A stretch of DNA of 64,000 nucleotides from Utricularia gibba (taxonomy: Eukaryota; Streptophyta; Magnoliopsida; Lamiales; Lentibulariaceae), in contig CM007991.1 in assembly GCA_002189035.1 (NCBI GenBank), positions 2,108,001 through 2,172,000 of the forward strand, in the 5' to 3' direction. The notes under the pieces were generated by a model that was given only the letters and a program-made list of their open reading frames with translations, did not search any database and had not been told where the DNA came from. Positions 1 through 14,143 of the stretch are shown here, piece after piece (the first letter of the stretch is position 1; every line of letters starts with the position of its first letter). The translations under genes were made by a program, and so were the position numbers.

Positions 1-418
1 CATGCGACAGCACAAAGATTTGTACACATGTACATAAAAAATCGATCGCGATCGATTCAAATGCAGACATTAGCCAGAACTTGAAAAAAAAAATGAAGCG
101 ATGGTTCAACATCAGTTACCTTTATTGACAGAGGATGGAGGACACCGCAATTCCAGAAGAACCCTAAAATCTCCAATGATGAAGATTAGATTATAAAGCG
201 GTTTTTTCCGCTATATACTGAGTTCCTATTAAAAAAAAAAAAAAAAGCGGTTACTTTCTTGGACTGGACTTAAAAATATCTGCATACTGGGATGAGGCCC
301 ATATAACTGACGTATGGGCCCAAAATGAGGTCTGGTAATGATTCTTGGGCCTGAGGGACAAAGTTGAGCGAAGAGTTCGAAGATAATCCCAACTTCATCA
401 ATTCTCTGTGCAACTTCA
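1..418. other. Left-edge intergenic DNA and PYM upstream region
   Basis: No gene is recognised here. The stretch is AT-rich, with a 15-base A run near 231-245. The last 80 to 100 bases before 419 are probably the 5' UTR of PYM. Any gene ending to the left lies outside the window. Confidence 0.4.
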
Positions 419-1599
419 ATGGCGAGCAGTGGAACGGAGAATGCAGAACTGACAAAAACCCTAAAGGAAGGTGAAAGGATTCTAGCGCCTACCAGGAGAC
501 CCGATGGAACGCTTCGCAAGCCTATTCGCATTCGTGCTGGATACGTGCCCCAGGACGAAGTCGCCATTTATCAATCCAAAGGCGCTATCGTCAGTCGCTC
601 ACTCTTCGTTATCGGATTGCTGCTTTGATTTCCTGTTCTGATTGAATAGATTGCTGTGTTAAGTGGAAGAAGGAGATGGCGGTTATTCGAGAAGTTCCAC
701 CGGGTTATGATCCGATTGTGGAGGAAAAACCCAAGTCTAAGGCGGCTAAGAGGAACGAGAAGAAGAAGGAGAAGCGTCAACAGGTAGCCCCGATTTCCAT
801 CAAATTTCAGATGCAAAAATGAGATCGTTAGGTGAACTCTGCTCTTCCAAGTTCTGGTTTGAACAGTCCCCAGTTTTTCAGATGTGTCGAAGTTCAAATG
901 ACTAGATGTTTGAGTGTAGCTATACAAGGATAATGATCATTGATTGGTGGGGGTGGTTCTGCTTTCTGGTCACCTTTTACCTGCAATCCATTGTGTGGAT
1001 GTGCTGCACAATGCAGGCTGCCTTGGAGAAGAGTAAAATCTCAGAGCAGGATGGTGGGGGGTCGGCCATTGGTGGTGTTGATGCCGGTGAAACGAATTTG
1101 GATAACGTTGCTTCCAGGATGGATGAGCTTTCTCTCGCAGGAGCTGGTTCTCCGGCTGTAGCTGTACCTTCTCTCGATGCCACTTCTTGTTCGATTCCGA
1201 GGGACGAGGTCCAAGATCTTGATAAAAAGATTAGAGCCCTAAAGAAGAAGGTCAGTCGTATTCTCTCCCACTGCTTGATGTGAACTTGACTTCTGAAATC
1301 CTCCTGCCAAGACATCTTTCATGTTTCCTGGTTTCGAGATGAACATAGTTGCCAACACCATAGAGTAGTAGTGTTTCTTCAGTGCCAACTTCATGGTGCA
1401 TTGACTGATAAGAGGAGAGGTTAACCAGGTGTGTTCTTCCGTTTCTCAGATCCGTCTTGCAGAGGAGCAGAAGCGTAAAGGTGGTGAGACGGATATGAAA
1501 CCAGAACAACTGGAGAAGTTGGCCAAAGTAGAAGGTTGGCGCAGTGAGTTGAAGCTGTTGGAAGATAAGAAGGCTGAAATGGCACAACTTAGTCCTTGA
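419..1599 (+). CDS. PYM: Partner of Y14 and Mago (PYM), exon junction complex disassembly factor
   Basis: PYM binds the MAGO-Y14 heterodimer and helps recycle exon junction complexes from translated mRNAs. Four exons join cleanly, all in phase 0: 419-589, 664-783, 1017-1250 and 1450-1599. They give 224 residues. The N-terminal exon carries the Mago-binding signature (TLKEGERILAPTRRPDGTLR, then PIRIRAGYVPQDEV), which is the family's most conserved part. Exon 2 continues with WKKEMA and a PPGYDP motif, then a basic KSKAAKRNEKKKEKR stretch. The C-terminal half is acidic and low-complexity, followed by a charged helix (DKKIRALKKK, IRLAEEQKRK) of the kind that contacts the small ribosomal subunit in animal PYM. 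The start is the first ATG before the conserved block. The 3' end converges on the LEA_2 gene with about 375 bp between them. Family assignment is firm; the function is taken from studied homologues. Confidence 0.93.
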
Positions 1600-1975
1600 T
1601 GGATGGGTATGTAACCCTGTTCTATTGTTGAGTGCGATTTAGGTGAGCCTTCACAGATATCTTGAACAGAATCTTTATCTTCTTCGGTTTCTTAATCAGA
1701 AATCGTTGCCAAGACTGAAGAGCTGGTTATCTTTTTCCGATTTTCCTTCGTATTCAAACATCAAACCCCATACATGGCTTTCAAAATCAGGGTGAGCTGC
1801 TGCAAGTTCAAAGAACCTGCTCTGCAGAAACAACATAGTATTATCTGTAGAAGGGAAGCAAGCATGTTACCATTTCTGTATTCGCAGAAAGGAGTTAAGT
1901 TGTAGCTTGCAATGACAATGGGGCACGCCGTTTCGGCTCCCAGTTTCTCTAGCATGGTGAAAAATGCATGGAGTG
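1600..1975. other. Convergent 3' UTR interval between PYM and the LEA_2 gene
   Basis: About 375 bases separate the two stop codons, which face each other. Both 3' UTRs must lie here. I see no coding segment or repeat. Confidence 0.5.
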
Positions 1976-2808
1976 TCATACGGTGAGGCCGTCGAATCCA
2001 CACTGCTTGCTTATCAGAGCCTGCTTTGTGGGACTGATAGCGATCGAGCAGTCCACCGATACCTGCATCCACAATGGATCGTAACACCGTCGATAAACCA
2101 GAGACGACAGGAGTTGCCCCTCACAGACGAGAGAACGCCAGCATATGAAGCATCATAGGAAGGAGATGCAACAAGAAATGGTGGTGGATAACTCTTCAAT
2201 CGCATTAGTGCAAGTGTCGTATTAATTAGTGGGCTAACCTCTACACCTGGAGACGTCACGCCGAGGATCCGGATCTTGGCTCCGACGTCGCCGGCGACCC
2301 GAAACTCAACCCGGTCATTCAAAGAGGCGTCTCTCACCATGTCTGCAGCTTCAGCTTGCAGTAGATTCACGCGATCGACGGCGATCGTAGTCTCGATGCG
2401 GCGGACGCTGTGCGCCGGCTGGTAGAATCCGGCGACAGTGCCGCGGCCGAGGGGAATGCCGCGGTACATCACTGTGAATCGAGACTCGCTGTATTGGATC
2501 CCGACCTTGTTGTCGTTGGTCGCGACGAACAGCATGTGGATTCCTAGGGATACGGTGGCGGAGGATGCTGCGGTAGGGTTTATGCCCATGTATTGGACGC
2601 TTACTTGCTGGAGGTCGAATTCAGGTTTACGAGGTTTCACAACGAGAATCACCACCAAGACTGCGGCGAGGACGAGGAGTGCGAGGAAGGAAAACAGCAG
2701 AAACAGGCAACAGCAGCACCCTCGGAAGGAGGCCGAGGAGGAGGACGGCCGCGGCGGTGGGTAATGGCGACGGTCCAGAACGACGCCGTTTGCGTGTGTA
2801 GAGGCCAT
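1976..2808 (-). CDS. LEA_2 / NDR1-HIN1-like membrane protein (At2g01080-like)
   Basis: This is a late-embryogenesis-abundant group 2 (NHL-type) protein, probably a type II membrane protein of the plasma membrane. Two exons on minus, 2808-2239 and 2062-1976, give 218 residues. A serine-rich cytosolic N-terminus leads to a GCCCCLFLLF palmitoylation-like cysteine cluster and one membrane helix (about residues 32-57). The LEA_2 beta-sandwich follows, with landmarks NKVGIQYSESRFTVMYRG, DRVNLLQAEAADMVRDA and GDVGAKIRI. The second exon completes the domain with VSVDCSIAISP and ends KQCGFDGLTV, the expected C-terminus for this subfamily. Without the splice the frame runs into unrelated sequence, so the intron is well supported. 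An in-frame upstream ATG at 2871 would add 21 residues; I prefer 2808 because the shorter N-terminus resembles relatives. Relatives act in stress or pathogen responses; the role here is inferred only. Confidence 0.88.
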
Positions 2809-3218
2809 TATCCTTGTTGGTAACAGAACCACCGCAACAACGGCGGCAGCCGCTCCGTATTCTGACTCCAAGGAAGATTTGATTGGAGGAAGCAGCCTTT
2901 CTCGTCAGACGATTGCGGCAAAAGAAGGTTGGCATTCGCCTTTCCGCCATCAACCCCTTAAAGCGCCCATGTGACACTTCTGCTTTATCCCTGCTACCTT
3001 CCCATTAACGCACCACACTCTTGTAATCTCGATTCAATTACATCGAAAAGGTGAGTTTACGCAGCAGGCATCATCGTCTTCAATGAAACCGGTGACCCGT
3101 TGAATCAGAATTACATGAACAGATGAGTGCTTTAGTTACAATGGCAGCAGCAGCAGCAGCAGCAAATCAACGGCGTAAACAAACCTGCACACAGAAAACA
3201 AGCAGCAACGCATCATCG
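2809..3218. other. LEA_2 promoter and alpha-tubulin 3' UTR region with a (CAG)n run
   Basis: About 410 bases lie between the LEA_2 start and the tubulin stop, both on minus. The part next to 3218 is the likely tubulin 3' UTR and contains a short CAG/CTG microsatellite near 3145-3164. No other gene is seen. Confidence 0.45.
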
Positions 3219-5120
<1,902 letters not shown>

Positions 5121-5226
5121 CCTTCTCCCTAGAGACGGAAACGTCACAAAGCTCTCTCAACCCGTACTGGCACCAGCAGCGGGCGCGATATTTTCCACAG
5201 TTGTCTCTCACTTGCCATGTATCTAT

Positions 5227-5236
5227 GTATATATAC
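5227..5236 (-). promoter_or_regulatory. Candidate TATA box of the alpha-tubulin gene
   Basis: On minus a TATATATAC stretch lies about 110 bases before the tubulin ATG at 5120, a plausible distance for a TATA element with a short 5' UTR. It adjoins an AC dinucleotide run at 5239-5250, so it could be simple sequence. Confidence 0.4.
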
Positions 5237-6840
5237 ACCCACACACACACAAGTACGTGCACTCCCGTTTCTCGCCGTTGAAAAGGAGGGAGAGAAATGG
5301 AATGGAATGGAATAAAATTCCTAGTCGTCTAATATAAATAAATAATTACGTACCCAAAATATCATTCTCTTAAGACGTAGGCACATGAGACCTCATTTAG
5401 TGTTGAAAATGCTCGGACTTCGATAGCCAAGTTCCTATCCCTGAATGGGGTACTTTTTTTTTCTTTTCATTATTTTTTTTAAAAAAGATGAAAATATTGT
5501 ACCGACGTTTAAATGATTGGCCCGGCCCGTGCCTGCCCATTTAGCGCCAGCCTCGCGGCGGGCCCAACCCGACCCCACTGTCTGTTTCCTACAGTTGGCC
5601 ACTGGACAAACGGCTATTAAAAGAGTGATTCTGTGTGTTTCTAAAATTATTCTACTTCCAAAAAACCGATTAATTTTCAACAAAGTAGAAATTTCTTACA
5701 ACACACCTTGCATTTTGAGGGGAACAATTCACAAATAGTTTCATTGCCAAATACGAATAGTTTATACTCGTAAAACCCGATTTATTGTCAAAAAAAGTAG
5801 AAATTGCTTAGAAAACAAGTTCCATTTGAGGGACACAATTCACAAATAGGTTTATTACAGAATACGAATAATTTATATTCCTAAAACGTTTGCTAATAGC
5901 ATCATCATGAGAAGCGTTTATTGTTGAAAGCAACCAAAAGGGCATCTCTCTGGGTGCCTGAATCATCAGTCTTATCTTGCTTGGTTGCATGTCAAGGAAA
6001 ACAAGAGAGGATGGCTGGTGATGTTGCTAGTTTTAGAGATGAAGCAACCCAGCCAATAATTCCTCACCAAAGTTGGTGGGTTGTCACCTTGCACAGAAGA
6101 ACACAAAAATGAGATGAGAGCATATCATCATTCTCCAATCCCATGGGCATTGATTGGTTCACTCAGCCACTTTCTCTTTTCCCCTCCTGATAAAAACCGG
6201 CTCTCAAATGGAATCAGTATGAAAAGACACAGCATGATGCAGTAAAGGCATTCATTGCATGTCAGAAAAATATACAGAAGGAGCAATGGATAAATCAGTC
6301 AAGCAATTGAAATTGGATTGGACAAGGTGGACTGAATTGAAAGAAAGGATAAGGTGGTGGTTGCACAACTCATTTTCATGTGCATTCTTGTTGAGTCATT
6401 GTTAATAGGACCCCACAAGCTACCATCCTGGGGCCTTGCTAGTTGCATGGAACCTGCCAGTCATTGAATCAGCAGCATTTATTTTCATCAACTAGGATTT
6501 ACAGACGAATTGTTTTTGACCTACAATACAAACAAGATTGAATCCAACTACCCAAGGAATCTCATACGAAGGACATATCGTTCTCCAAAAGGTCTTCAGT
6601 TCATCAAGGAGACAGCAGAAAATGTGTATATAACCATTAATCACCTGGCTGCTAATGCAGATACAAATTATAAATAGCATTAGCCACAGCAGTTCAAAGA
6701 GTCATTCCAGTTTTGCAAGTTAAATCAGATGGCACAGGAGATGATAATCAACCATCATGTCCTACTCTGGCAAAAACGAAAACTACTACCATCCAAAAAT
6801 ATACAATCCGCCGGGATTTGAATAGCCATGGAAATAAAGG
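5237..6840. other. Intergenic region between alpha-tubulin and PRP40
   Basis: About 1.6 kb without a recognisable gene. It holds the tubulin promoter, a GC-rich island around 5515-5575, a diverged tandem duplication (listed separately) and the PRP40 3' UTR near 6840. An open frame at 5921-6112 (63 codons) resembles nothing I know and I do not call it. Confidence 0.45.
5650..5890. repeat. Diverged two-copy tandem duplication, period about 111 bp
   Basis: Matching landmarks recur 111 to 112 bases apart: GTAGAAATT at 5685 and 5797, ACAATTCACAAATAG at 5724 and 5835, AATACGAATA at 5750 and 5861, and TTTATA-TC-TAAAAC at 5761 and 5872. The copies differ at several positions and small indels, so the event is not recent. 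Confidence 0.75.
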
Positions 6841-9800
6841 CTACTGGACCTCTCCTTCCTCTGCACCATCAAAATTCTGAAGTTCCGGATCGGGGGGATT
6901 CCAGTGGTCATCTCTCCTTTGTCGTTTGCTTTCATTTTCTGAGTCTACCTCCGTATGCTTATCCTTCAGTTGGATAAGTAGCAAAATCACTTATACAGCG
7001 AGCAATATGTAAGAGCTCAATCAAACACACTGAGGAGATCGGAACGTTTAAATAATCACCTTCAGGCTAAATAATTTTAGGTGTTTTTTCGAAGTGACTA
7101 AATCTTATCTTGGGCCTAAAAGAGCATGATTCAAGGTACTGCTAATACCTGCTTCAATTTGATCATGTCGAATGTGTATCTATGGGATCTGAACTGATAT
7201 TTGTCATCATCTTGGCTCATATCTCCCAAAGAGTCATCATCCTGTCTCTCATATCTTTTGGTCCTGTCCCTAGACCTTTTCTTCTCTTCAAAGCTTGAAG
7301 ATCTCGAGCCCTCACTATCCGTTTCTTCCATCTTGCGCCGCTCTTTATCATTTCTGTAGCCATCTTTATGTCTCCTCTCTTTTTCCTTGTATTCTTTAAA
7401 CCTTCTCTCTTGCTTCTTCCCCTGTGGAAGATATAGTTTCCAATTACTCGATGATGATTCAAATATCTGACCATTAGACAAATGAGATCATAAAACGTGA
7501 TTTAAGGGAGGCAGATCTTTCACATATATATTCAGACAAATGAATTAAGGGAAATGACCTCTTTTCGCTTGTTCTCCTTGTGCTTTTCCTTTTCTTTCAG
7601 TCTCTCGATGACTCTACCAAATATACCCCTAAAAAAGCTTTCTTCCCCGATGAACCTGCGCTGTGAACTCTGAGTTGACTAAAAAGATGTTGCATAATTG
7701 TATCCAGAAAGCAGCAAGTAGAGATATTCAATCGTTGTTATTTTCAAGACTAAATAATGTCAAAAACTTTTAATATCACCACCCTCCAGCTTTCCAGGTT
7801 CAGATACAAAGAGTAATAAAAAAATAGATAGAGGAACAGAGTACTATCTCGGTATCCATTGTATTTTCATGACACGAAAAAAATTTGAAAACGGCTGACA
7901 TTCATGCTGAAACGATGCATTTCTCATTACAATTAGAAAATTGTGAAAATCCGCATGTGCTGGCTGATTAGTTCTCAGCTTATGCAGATATAGTGCAGAT
8001 TGTGTTGCCACAATTCTTAACAAGACAAGGTACTGTGGTTACCTCTCTTCAACGATTGCTCTGCAATCCTCCCACTTTGAAGATGATGTTAATTCCTATT
8101 TTAAGAAAGAAATTTAAAGAGAATTCAGCTAGAAAGTAAGAATATGGACTCACTGCAGGATACATATGCTTTAGTATACATTTAAGTTGAGTAGGAACTC
8201 GTAGACATCATCAGCGTGACGTTTACGCCTCTTTGCTTCCTTACCGTCTCTCTCCCTCTTGAACTCCAGTAGCTCATTAAATATAATCTGAAAGACAAAA
8301 GCTTTGAAATACTCTTTGGTAGTTTTGAGTAGCGAGTTTAAAATAGAAATCACATACTTTCATGTTGGCATCTGATATCCGTTTAATGCAATTGTCTTCA
8401 GAGAGTGCACTCTTGAAATCTTCAAGGGACCAGGTTGGTGACAAGGAGATCTTGCAAGGAGAAAAGATTAAATGCAATTAAAAAAGTAAGCCACGCAACC
8501 GGTTGAAAAATGAAAAAAGTCATTACCTTTTCGTTCATTATTGCTTCTTCAACCCTCTCCTTGTCCTCCAAATACTGAACCAAACATGTATAAATAGAGA
8601 TGATGAAAAGGATTCGAAAACTGCAGCTTCAGGTAGTTAGCTGGTGATCAATTGATGAAGTTTGGTCCAGTTTCACAACCTGCTTCTCAAGATCTTCAAT
8701 GACATCATCAAAGAGGTCCTTTGCAGTAGGTCCTGAGGTGTTTGAGGATACAGAAATATATGCAGGGTTCTCCTTAACCTGAATAAAACACTGAATTTCA
8801 GGATACAATTTCAATGATAGTTCTTTCCTCAGAAAAAGAAAGGAAGGGACCTTCATTGCATACTCCCGCCAATGAGAGTTGACTGTAAGGAAACCAGCCG
8901 TGGCATGTTCCTCCATCAGTTTTCGAAATTCATCACGATTTCTACGCTCTGCTCTCCGTGTTTCCTCCTGATTCAAAGATTTCCGGTTATAGTTTTCCTT
9001 CAGAATCACATGCATTTAGCATAAAAATGACTGGGGGAAAATGCCATAACTATTCGCAATTTTCTCTGCTCCTCTTCTTCCATTTCAAGCTCCTGCACAT
9101 ATTCCTGCAAAGAATGCCTCACATATGATCAAGGTATGAAAACGCCATATTTACTCATATTTACAATGTAGCTTACCTGGAAGATTTCCAATCGTTCGAT
9201 CTTTTCTAGCCGAGAGCATCTCTCATCAGCTTCTAACCGGTGCTGCACTTTTCGCCACTGGCTACTTGCCTGGGGATATGAAGCATGAACTTGGTACAAA
9301 TTCATGACATACAGATGTACACCAAATCGCTACCTTAATAAAGTCACAGGATTTTAACAATTCTAAATAGTCAGCTATGTATCGCTTGTGCTCCTCCATT
9401 GCCTTAGCTCGTTCCTGGCCAAGACGAGATACAAATCAAATAAACCTTTAATCTGAGTTTGAAAGACGATACTCAGAGAGCAGCAACTGAATCATAAATC
9501 ATAAGAAGCATCCTCAGATACCCAATAATAAAAATTATTCGAAGCAGCCAATGAAGCACTTAAAAAATCAAGTAAAGGAAGACAAGCAGTTCAAAATAAA
9601 AAGAGACCAGGGGAAAATGGAAAGCCACTGCCAAGAAGTTCGATGATCAAGGTAACCCTACTGTATGGATTAAATAACATCTAAAAATTACCTTTTTCCT
9701 CAGTTCTTCAATATAGGCTTCAAAGAGTTCTTCACGGTCTTTACTTCGTTCTACGGCTTGGAAACGGTCATCTCTTTCGAGTACGGATATTGCTTTGCTG

Positions 9801-12800
9801 CAACAGTGTAGAAGACTCGTCAACTAAACAACCTTAGGGAGATTCGTCCAAATGCACATTCCCAAAAAAGCCAGTCAAACCTCCATCTTGTCGATGATGT
9901 TAGATCTTTGCACTCCTGAGAGCAAAAAATAAATTCACTTGTTTATTACTTTTTAAAGGATTGTCATAAGATATTAGCGTTCTGTTACACAACAACATAA
10001 CAATGCCTTACTTGCAACATTATCTTGAAATCTTCTTTAGCCCTTCTTTGTCTAGCACGTTTTTCTTCAGCCTCCATCTTTTTCCTTTGGCTCAAAAACT
10101 AAGAAAACAACAAGAATACTAAGCATCAATCTTCCCAGATGACACATTCTGACAAATCATAACAATCACCTCATTGAAAGCCTGTTTTCGCTCTCCTAGA
10201 CTTTTTAGTGCACCATATCTCCGATCATTTATTATGAGCCTCATGGCCTGCAGATATTTTACGAATTCCCATGTCATAATTCTGCATAGATCCCAGATAT
10301 TCACAGAAAGAAGACAATGACCTGGTCCCAGGTCCAATCGGGCCCAATATTGGCTGTTTCCAGAAGAGTTCTGAAAGCAGTCTTTGCATCCTGAGTACAA
10401 AATGGAATAGAAAGAATATAAAAAAATGAAAAAAACCTCAGTCACTACTACCAAGCAATAAAGTAGAGTTTTTGGTTACAAAACATCAGAAGCACCTCTT
10501 TACTTTCATATCCAGCATACCCACGGTCTGCAGTTTTTCCTTCAGGTGTGCTTCCGTCTCCAACTTCGAAAGCACCAGCAATTCCTTCCTGCATCAGATG
10601 ATTGAATAAAAACAGGAATTGAACTGTCTTCCCTTTCCTTAATGACTGCTTAAAGAAATGGCAGCCTCACAAGGACAAAGCTTGCTTATTACCGGTAGTG
10701 CCTTTTCTACTGTTTGTGGGATTACACTGAAACAGAAACCAAAGAAAACTATGAAACTGCTCAATAAAAAATGGCATTTACAAATGCAGCATTTAAGAAA
10801 GAGCGATATACATACGCTGGTGGGGTTACAGCAGTTGAAACTGCAACTTCTTGGATCGCTGATAACTCAGGAGCTGCAGCAGGATGAGGATCACCGCCAT
10901 TCTCTGGTTTGAGAGGTGCCACTCCTTTATCTGATGGAGATACCCTAATTCCATCCGCATCTGATGCTTCATTACCAGGTACATGGCCAACATTAGAAAT
11001 AGTATCTGCATTTGTCTCCCCCGAAAAAGCCAAATTAGCCCGTTCACGAGCCAGCTACATCCAAATAACAAGTCAACAGATATAAATCAATCAAGGAGGC
11101 GAAAGAATTTTTGGTTGATATTTTTTTCTCATCATTTTAAATGTGAACACAAAAAAAAAATTAAAAAATACCTTTAATTCATCGGGAAAAACCCAAGTTG
11201 ACTTTCTGGTAACCTTGTTAAAGTAAAACCTATGTAAAAATTTAAAACAATCAGATCCTCACAAAATTTTCGTCAATCACAGCTAAACATATGTAAACAA
11301 CCACCACCATTAACCTTCTTCCATCAGGGGCAGTGACTTCTCTCCAGTCAGTAGATGCATCCGCTCTCTGCATTCATAGCGCGACATCAATTATAAACCA
11401 TCAACAGTGGCCCAGCAAGCAAAGAACATGACAGCAATTGAGCCAAATACAATTAGATTCTCGTCAACAAAAACCGGGGTTAAGTGATTAAGATTTCACG
11501 CCTGACATCCACTTACAAAGAGGGATGGTATCCCAACGTTGTCTCTAACATAAACTAGCCATATTTCACATTTAGGTTGGTTTTATTCCCTTTGACCGGT
11601 AGCCATTTTTTACTTTAAAGACTTTTAATAATGAAACTTGCTTTCATCACGAAACAAAACAACCAAGTCCTAGACGAAGTTTTAAGAGTGACTAACCTCT
11701 ATAGGTGTCATCAAATCCAAAGGCTTTTCCCATGATGAAATCCTTGTCCTTTTGTTGTAATAGTATCTGAGTGGAAATAAATGATGACCCAACAAATATA
11801 CTGATAACAGAAACAGAAGGAATTTATAGATGCTCGCCCACACAGTGCATGTGCATATATATTGATTGCAATGATTACTACGTCATCCTTTAAAAAATAA
11901 AAAACTAAGTCTCCGGTTACAAATGAAAAAGAGCTCCCCAGATATTGAGGTATTTTCAGGGGCACTAAAGTTCGGACTGTTGCAATGAATGAAGAATGTA
12001 ATAGTTTGGTCGCACACACAAGATTGCCATAAAACTCAGTAGGTAACCCCTGTGAAGTGAAGCATGGTAGAAGAATTGCAACATAGTACTGCAAATTGCT
12101 TAGAGTAAACTAGGAGCATTAAACTGTTTTTCTGAGCATACAAGCAAGTTTGAGGGACACATGCAGCATGCTTAACTGTAACGTACTTTTTTCCCTGAGG
12201 TGAGGTGTATTCTCCCCAATCTGAACAGCTCACTTTCACTGAATCTGCAGGAATTTCCTTGACAGAATCCTATTTTAAAAGTATCAGTTACTGAGGTAGT
12301 TGAATATCAAGAAAATGAATTCAATACATACCGTCATGTTACTCACATCACCAGCGCTTTCATCTTCATTTGGCTGAAAATGTGTACCCGAACAATCAGT
12401 GTGTACATCTGAAAATTGTTTCTGACCAGGATTTTGATCTCCATTTGAAAGGGAAGAGGTGCTTGGCGTCATGCTCTGAGTAGCACCTGAAAACCCTTCT
12501 TGATCTCCTTTTGGTTGTTCCACAACCTGTTGCGTAGGCAATACCATCTGCATTTGCTGGTTCACAGTAGGATACCAAGATTGCACCCCTGGAAAATTAG
12601 GAGGGTCTGCCTGAGAAGGAGCAGGAGCAATTTGAACTGGTTGCTGTCCATCAGAAGATGAGGACGACTTAGAATAATGGTTATGGAGATAGAACAAATC
12701 TCATTAGCAGCATCTACTACGAAATAAACATACTAAAAGAAAGCGGTTACCCCATGAGAAAATCTGGGGCCACTAGAATTTGGAATCATGTTATTATACA

Positions 12801-13250
12801 CAAGAGGTGGTCCAGAGCCAGGCATCACAGGTCTGTTAGGTTGCATATCTGGGGGAGGAACTGCTGGTCCCTGAGAATGAAGATGCCCTGGTGCTGTCAA
12901 TGATTGAGCTGGTGGCCGCATATGATGCTGCAGGGGTGGTTGAGGCAAAGAAGATGGATGATGAAATGGAGGTTGCATAGGTGGATGGTACTGAATTGGT
13001 GCTGGAGGAAGCATTGGCATCCCCATATTTGGGTGCCCTCCAGGTTGATATTGTTGTGCGCTCACAGGAGCGAATGGTGGCACTGGAGATGGCTGTGGTG
13101 GAATTGGAGCCATGGGTCGGAACTAACAAAAGCCAAGTTAGAAGTATGGCATCCATATTCATAAAAACCCACAAAAAACGAGAATCAAGAATATCTCACC
13201 TGCATTGAAACTGGAGGGAGCTGATTTGGAGGACCCATATTAGTACCCAT
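6841..13250 (-). CDS. PRP40: Pre-mRNA-processing protein 40 (PRP40), WW and FF domain U1 snRNP factor
   Basis: PRP40 is a U1 snRNP-associated scaffold that bridges 5' splice-site recognition, branch-point factors and the RNA polymerase II C-terminal domain. The gene has many short exons on minus. The N-terminus is Pro/Gln-rich (exons 13250-13200 and 13122-12751, with QFRPMAP at the junction as in Arabidopsis PRP40A). Two WW domains follow, each split by an intron: [12 protein letters not shown] plus [15 protein letters not shown] (about 12250-11700), and [12 protein letters not shown] plus [19 protein letters not shown] (about 11370-11175). FF domains start with [17 protein letters not shown] (about 10390) and continue through [26 protein letters not shown] and [13 protein letters not shown] to about 8050. 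The C-terminus is a charged Lys/Arg/Glu tail (7480-7150) ending EEGEVQ at the 6841 stop. The start at 13250 ([10 protein letters not shown]) is the least certain part, because a noncoding first exon probably lies upstream. Confidence 0.93.
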
Positions 13251-14143
13251 TCTGGGATGTTGGAGACGCTTTTCGCAAGAATCCATCCAAAATAAACCCA
13301 AATAAGATAGCATCAAAGCAGAAGAATAAAAATATTTTGATGGAACTAACAGTAAGTAGACGGCTTCTAGAACAACGCTGTCGAACGCAAAAAAAAAGAA
13401 AAAAGAAAAAAAAAAGTGGAAATAGCACATCGTCTTCCTGCACGCGCACACAAAACAGCCAGAAACTTTCAAATATCCCATTTTAATCCATCTTCAATGC
13501 GTGCTAAAGGCAACAAATTTTTACAGTTCTAGAACAACGCTCTCTTTCTCCATCAAATATGTGCCTACATGATTTCCAGTCCCAGCAACAAAAAACCCAT
13601 GGTATGCACCTTACAATTGGAAGATTAAGTGCAGGAAAGATCCCGTATTCAATAACCGCAAATCTTCACGCCTTCCAGGTTCTCCGGGAACCACTTCTCG
13701 CGTGCTCCTCGTAGTTCGCCTTCACCCGGAGGAAAGGGAAAGCCATCTTGCCAAGCACCTCCATTTTATAGGGTTTAGAACAAAAAAAAATATTTTTGAC
13801 GGAAAAATAGTGTCGAATTCGTGATACGGGACCAAAACCTGGGGGTAGATTAGTCATTTCATTATTCGTTGGGCTGATAGTAAAAAGACGCTTTGACTAC
13901 GTTAAGTATTTATCCATCCCAAGGCTGAATTCTCTCCTAACCAGAACAGGCTACAATGTTCATAATGACAGCACCCAAGAAGGGTTAACAAACACCCTGC
14001 ACAGACATGGCTGTGCGCACCTTCCACACAAGAAGCTGTGCGCGGTGCAGCTGAATTTGCAGCCCTCATTACATGCTTAATGTCCGACGCTTCGTTCTCG
14101 TGCAAGATGGGCAGCAGCATCCATGTGTTGTGGAGCACTGAGA
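13251..14143. other. PRP40 5' leader and promoter, and CHIP 3' UTR
   Basis: Nearly 900 bases between the PRP40 ATG and the CHIP stop, both on minus. It probably contains a noncoding PRP40 first exon (around 13670-13740), a leader intron with A/T runs near 13390-13415, the PRP40 promoter and the CHIP 3' UTR. No further protein is convincing. Confidence 0.45.
13761..13778 (-). promoter_or_regulatory. Candidate telo-box plus TATA element of PRP40
   Basis: Read on minus, AAACCC runs directly into TATAAAATGG. An AAACCCT telo-box next to a TATA box is common upstream of plant housekeeping genes. If real, transcription would start near 13735, leaving a noncoding first exon and a leader intron before the ATG at 13250. 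Confidence 0.35.

Noticed and set aside
5921-6112. 63-codon open frame in the tubulin-PRP40 spacer
   Set aside because: No recognisable domain and no splice or codon evidence; noncoding RNA cannot be excluded.
6100-6480. Possible microRNA hairpin in the PRP40 downstream region
   Set aside because: I compared by eye with common plant microRNAs and looked for a long inverted repeat; neither was found.
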